From NCBI GenBank assembly GCA_017883485.1, contig JADGNM010000116.1, forward strand, positions 1-7,617: a DNA stretch of 7,617 nucleotides, read 5' to 3'. Below the pieces are notes generated by a model. That model was not told where the DNA came from. It made no database searches and saw nothing but the letters and a program-made list of their open reading frames with translations. The stretch's first letter is position 1. Every line of letters starts with the position of its first letter. The DNA is from Methanosarcina sp. Lineage in GTDB: Archaea; Halobacteriota; Methanosarcinia; Methanosarcinales; Methanosarcinaceae. Shown here one piece after another: positions 5,467 through 7,617 of this stretch. The position numbers and the translations under genes were made by a program.

Positions 5467-6304
5467 TATGAAAATCCAGCCGCCTGTACCGCTGGTCCGG
5501 CAGAATGCCTGGATAAAAGTTTTATCCACCGCAGCAGTTTTCTATGTACTCTTACTGGTGGCCTATTTGCTTACGGACAATTCTAACCTGATCCCCACCC
5601 TGGTGATGGTCGGCAACTTTATGGTACCTGTCACCTTTGTGGCGTTCTTATATGAGCGCAGGCACCTAAGCCGCCTGACAATGCCGACTGTCTCCCTGGC
5701 TTTCCTATATGGCGGGCTCGTGGGTGTCATTGCTGCTTCTCTTCTGGAGCCGTTTTTTATCAGCCAGCTGGATCTTGGCGCGATTCTAAAAGTAGGGTTC
5801 ATTGAAGAATTCGCCAAAATTCTGGGGGTACTGGTAATTGCACGCCACAGGCGGCATGACTCGGAAATGACCGGTTTGATCTTGGGTGCGGCTGTGGGGA
5901 TGGGGTTTGCGGCTCTGGAAAGCACTGGTTACGCCTTTACCGCCTTTCTGGAGAGCCAGGGGAGCATTTCGACAACAGTGGGAGTGACCTTGATCCGCGG
6001 TCTGTTTTCCCCGCTGGGGCACGGAACCTGGACGGCAATTTTAGCTAGCGTGCTATTCCGTGAAAGCAGGGGTGGCCACTTCCGCATTGACCTGAAGGTG
6101 ATTGGCGCTTACCTGCTCGTTTCCATCCTGCATGCAATGTGGGACGGGTTAACTCTAGTCGTTACTTACGTCTCTGGCCCGGGGTTAGGTGTATTCATCG
6201 CCGAGGGCGTAATCGGTATTATCGGATTGTTTGTCCTCTGGCTGCGCTGGCGAGATGCGGTCAGGTTACAAACTGTTATGCCGCCAGAAACTGAGGATAT
6301 TTAG
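5456..6304 (+). CDS. PrsW-family intramembrane metalloprotease
   Basis: 282-residue polytopic membrane protein of the PrsW family, within the CAAX-protease-like superfamily of intramembrane proteases. Conserved motifs in order: E117-E118-F-A-K121, F151-A-A-L-E155, G188-H189-G-T-W192, and L225-H226-A-M-W-D230-G231. The glutamates and histidines are the expected metal-binding and catalytic set, so it looks active. About eight hydrophobic segments are visible, for example 24-40, 45-66, 78-97, 108-128, 139-165, 175-200, 213-235 and 244-264. In Bacillus, PrsW cuts the anti-sigma factor RsiW; archaea lack that system, so the substrate here is unknown. It follows the six-helix membrane protein by 37 bases and shares its G+C-rich style, so transfer as a pair from a bacterium is likely. 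The start lies in a local duplication; the ribosome site GAGAGG is weak and a bit far. Confidence 0.88.
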   Translation: MDSDMKIQPPVPLVRQNAWIKVLSTAAVFYVLLLVAYLLTDNSNLIPTLVMVGNFMVPVTFVAFLYERRHLSRLTMPTVSLAFLYGGLVGVIAASLLEPFFISQLDLGAILKVGFIEEFAKILGVLVIARHRRHDSEMTGLILGAAVGMGFAALESTGYAFTAFLESQGSISTTVGVTLIRGLFSPLGHGTWTAILASVLFRESRGGHFRIDLKVIGAYLLVSILHAMWDGLTLVVTYVSGPGLGVFIAEGVIGIIGLFVLWLRWRDAVRLQTVMPPETEDI

Positions 6305-6322
6305 CACCTGAAAGGAGGATTT

Positions 6323-6580
6323 ATGGGGCATCAAACCCCAATTGCTATAAATGCAGATAAGCTTTAGTTGCAATAAAGCGTGGTGATGCGCAATTACCGT
6401 TGAAGGTGAGATTCGGGAATACTTATGCTCGCCTTCAACCGGAACAGACCTTGATTGACATCTATGAAGTTGAGAACTTACGCAGACCGGTACGCCAATT
6501 TATCGGATATTTTGCAGACCAGAGTCTGACGTCAGCATGGGAGGACTCAAAGAGAGCAGTTGAGAGCAAAACACAACATA
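6323..6580 (+). pseudogene. broken third gene of the transferred operon
   Basis: Eighteen bases after the protease stop, a strong ribosome site (AAAGGAGGA, 6311-6319) precedes ATG at 6323, which opens only 14 codons, MGHQTPIAINADKL, before TAG (6365-6367). A neighbouring frame is open from 6361 and continues ALVAIKRGDAQLPLKVRFG and on to about 6580, with the same G+C-rich codon style. One base lost or gained near 6350-6365 would join the two into one protein start of roughly 85 residues. The sense text then fades into AT-rich DNA before the inverted-repeat element. The perfect initiation site shows a real gene once began here. Its family is not recognised; the possible ABC-ATPase-like look of the first residues is too weak to name. 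Confidence 0.5.
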
Positions 6581-6686
6581 TAAAGCTCAATATAATTTAC
6601 ATTCCGACCCCCCCTCTAATTTTTTCATTGAATTTCGTTGATTTGGTAATTCTTGCCCTTTTAGGTGGCGATTATTTTTACAAATA

Positions 6687-6810
6687 CAGTACTTCACTAA
6701 CTGGATCAGAAAATCATCTATCCCCATTACGATTTCAAACATTTAACAGAACAGTATTTTGAAATCGGAATGAAGCTCGATGATTTTCCGATCCAGTTAG
6801 TGAAGTACTG
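6687..6810. mobile_element. 124-base inverted-repeat element (MITE-like) with 5-base target repeats
   Basis: The left arm (6687-6739) and right arm (6758-6810) are inverted repeats of 53 bases with 47 matches by hand count; the outermost 21 bases are identical, starting CAGTACTTCACTAACTGGATC. An 18-base centre separates them. The element is flanked on both sides by AAATA (6682-6686 and 6811-6815), which fits a target-site duplication. It has no gene of its own. This is the layout of a miniature inverted-repeat transposable element mobilised by a transposase elsewhere. Alternatively it is two identical IS ends placed tail to tail. Each arm, read inward to outward, also encodes the text DDF-x-IQLVKY (MKLDDFPIQLVKY on plus, MGIDDFLIQLVKY on minus), which may be left from a coding end of the parent element. 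Confidence 0.7.
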
Positions 6811-6918
6811 AAATAGTTAAAAACTCACTTCTTTTTGCTACAGTTTCAACCAAAAAGCTATAGCATAAGCTACATAATCTAAATTATCAAGTTCTATCTC
6901 AGTTTACAATTTGCGTAA

Positions 6919-7518
6919 TCATCCAGGTTCTGAATGCAAACCTAATAGAACTAACAGTTTATGCAGATTGTCTACTTTTCCAGATTTTGAATAAACTGTA
7001 TACTCATTTCCTACTGTGACAACACTGTGAAGAGCAAATAATCTTAACAATGTGTCTGCTGTCGGATTCACCAGTGGTCTTCCGGAAAAATCAATATGGT
7101 GTGGCTCTTTTTCTTTATTTAGATTTATTCTGGCAATAACTCGCATTAATACCCTGATAAGCAATGAAATATGAAGTAGCATCATCAATGCTTCAATGCG
7201 TTCCGGTTTTTTCAGAAAAATGGTGGATATCATCAAAGGTTTTTTCAATTCTTCAAAGTTGGTTTCGATTACTTTCTGTTTTTTGTAATCCTGAAGTATC
7301 TCCTTGTTACTCTTCTCACTTTCTTGAATGTTGGTTATCAGAACAAAAGATTCCGAATTATCTTTGTACTCTTTCAACCGGTCCTCATTTTCAGTTAAAT
7401 TGTTCAACTTTACTGGAAATTTTTCAATAAATACAGACTGTTCTTTATTTTTGGAGGGCCTACCTACTTGATTTCTTTCGGTTATTATTTTATCAATGTA
7501 AAGTTTAATGTCAAACAA
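6919..7518 (-). pseudogene. C-terminal part of an IS1634-type transposase
   Basis: The frame covers about 199 codons, beginning after an in-frame TGA (7521-7519) at a TTG, and ends naturally at the family's C-terminus. The YKKQKVIETNFEELK segment (residues 78-92) is the Y-(2)-x-(3)-E-(6)-K motif of IS4/IS1634 DDE transposases, with Q where IS4 has R, as is usual in the IS1634 group. It is followed by FLKKPERIEALMMLLHISLL, and later SGRPLVNPT and a final LHKLLVLLGL, all family-like. GRPSKNKE near residue 19 matches the usual basic linker. Full-length members are around 500 residues or more, so the N-terminal portion with the first two catalytic aspartates is missing; the upstream 99 bases do not continue it in any frame I can recognise. 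It is therefore inactive. It is AT-rich like the host. Confidence 0.8.
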
Positions 7519-7617
7519 TCAGCAATTCCCGTTCTAACCGAAAACACATGCAATTGACGGGTCTCGAAATTTAATTTTCGTAAATAATATATATCTCTAA
7601 GGATAATATCCATATAA

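Noticed and set aside
5050..5529. 159-codon minus-strand frame opposite the membrane protein and protease start
   Set aside because: Antisense of two supported genes; Ser/Pro/Cys-rich shadow composition and no ribosome site.
6587..6727. 46-codon minus frame beginning MGIDDFLIQLVKY
   Set aside because: Partly formed by the inverted-repeat arm and then running into AT-rich DNA with no ribosome site. Mentioned with the mobile element instead of as a gene.
7485..7613. 42-codon minus-strand frame starting ATG at 7613 (MDIILRDIYYLRKLNF...)
   Set aside because: It overlaps the start of the transposase remnant in another frame, does not resemble the missing transposase N-terminus, and has no ribosome site; most likely chance in AT-rich DNA.
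1..7617. CRISPR array, tRNA or rRNA genes
   Set aside because: No regularly spaced direct repeats, cloverleaf with conserved T-arm, or rRNA-like stretch was found by reading.

Overview
The window looks like chromosomal DNA of a methanogenic archaeon of the Methanosarcina group. The main support is a single-stranded-DNA-binding protein (RPA) with two tandem OB folds and a C-terminal zinc finger, directly followed by its COG3390 partner gene. Other support comes from archaeal TATA-like boxes, strong GGAGGT ribosome sites, AT-rich spacers and IS remnants of types common in that genus. The species cannot be fixed from sequence reading alone.

Layout. Positions 1-42 (minus) hold the first 14 codons of a gene that leaves the window, probably an insertion-sequence transposase. 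A small orphan protein follows (302-505, plus). Then comes a roughly 420-base spacer with a palindrome, direct repeats and two TATA-like boxes. The core is the replication/repair operon 1003-2850 (RPA, then RPA-associated protein, gap of zero bases). It is closed by a hairpin and a long pyrimidine-rich tract. A small gene (3151-3387) overlaps a previously unlisted 46-codon reading frame (3384-3524) through ATGTGA. A YfcE/MJ0936-type metallophosphoesterase (3570-4130, minus) converges on them.

From about 4430 to about 6580 the sequence is visibly richer in G+C and its codon use looks bacterial. This block has a degenerate leader region, a six-helix membrane protein (4759-5418; true start perhaps at an ACG, 4729) and a PrsW-family intramembrane protease (5456-6304). 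It ends in what looks like a broken third gene (6323 to about 6580). I read it as a laterally acquired bacterial-type operon that is partly decaying. The RPA genes and this block have no evident functional link.

The right end is mobile-element debris. There is a compact 124-base element with 53-base imperfect terminal inverted repeats and a 5-base direct flank AAATA on both sides (6687-6810). Next to it is the C-terminal part of an IS1634-type transposase (6919-7518, minus) lacking its N-terminal portion. No tRNA, rRNA or CRISPR array was seen. The most interesting items are the small inverted-repeat element, the transferred PrsW operon with its odd starts, and the overlapping small genes at 3151-3524.
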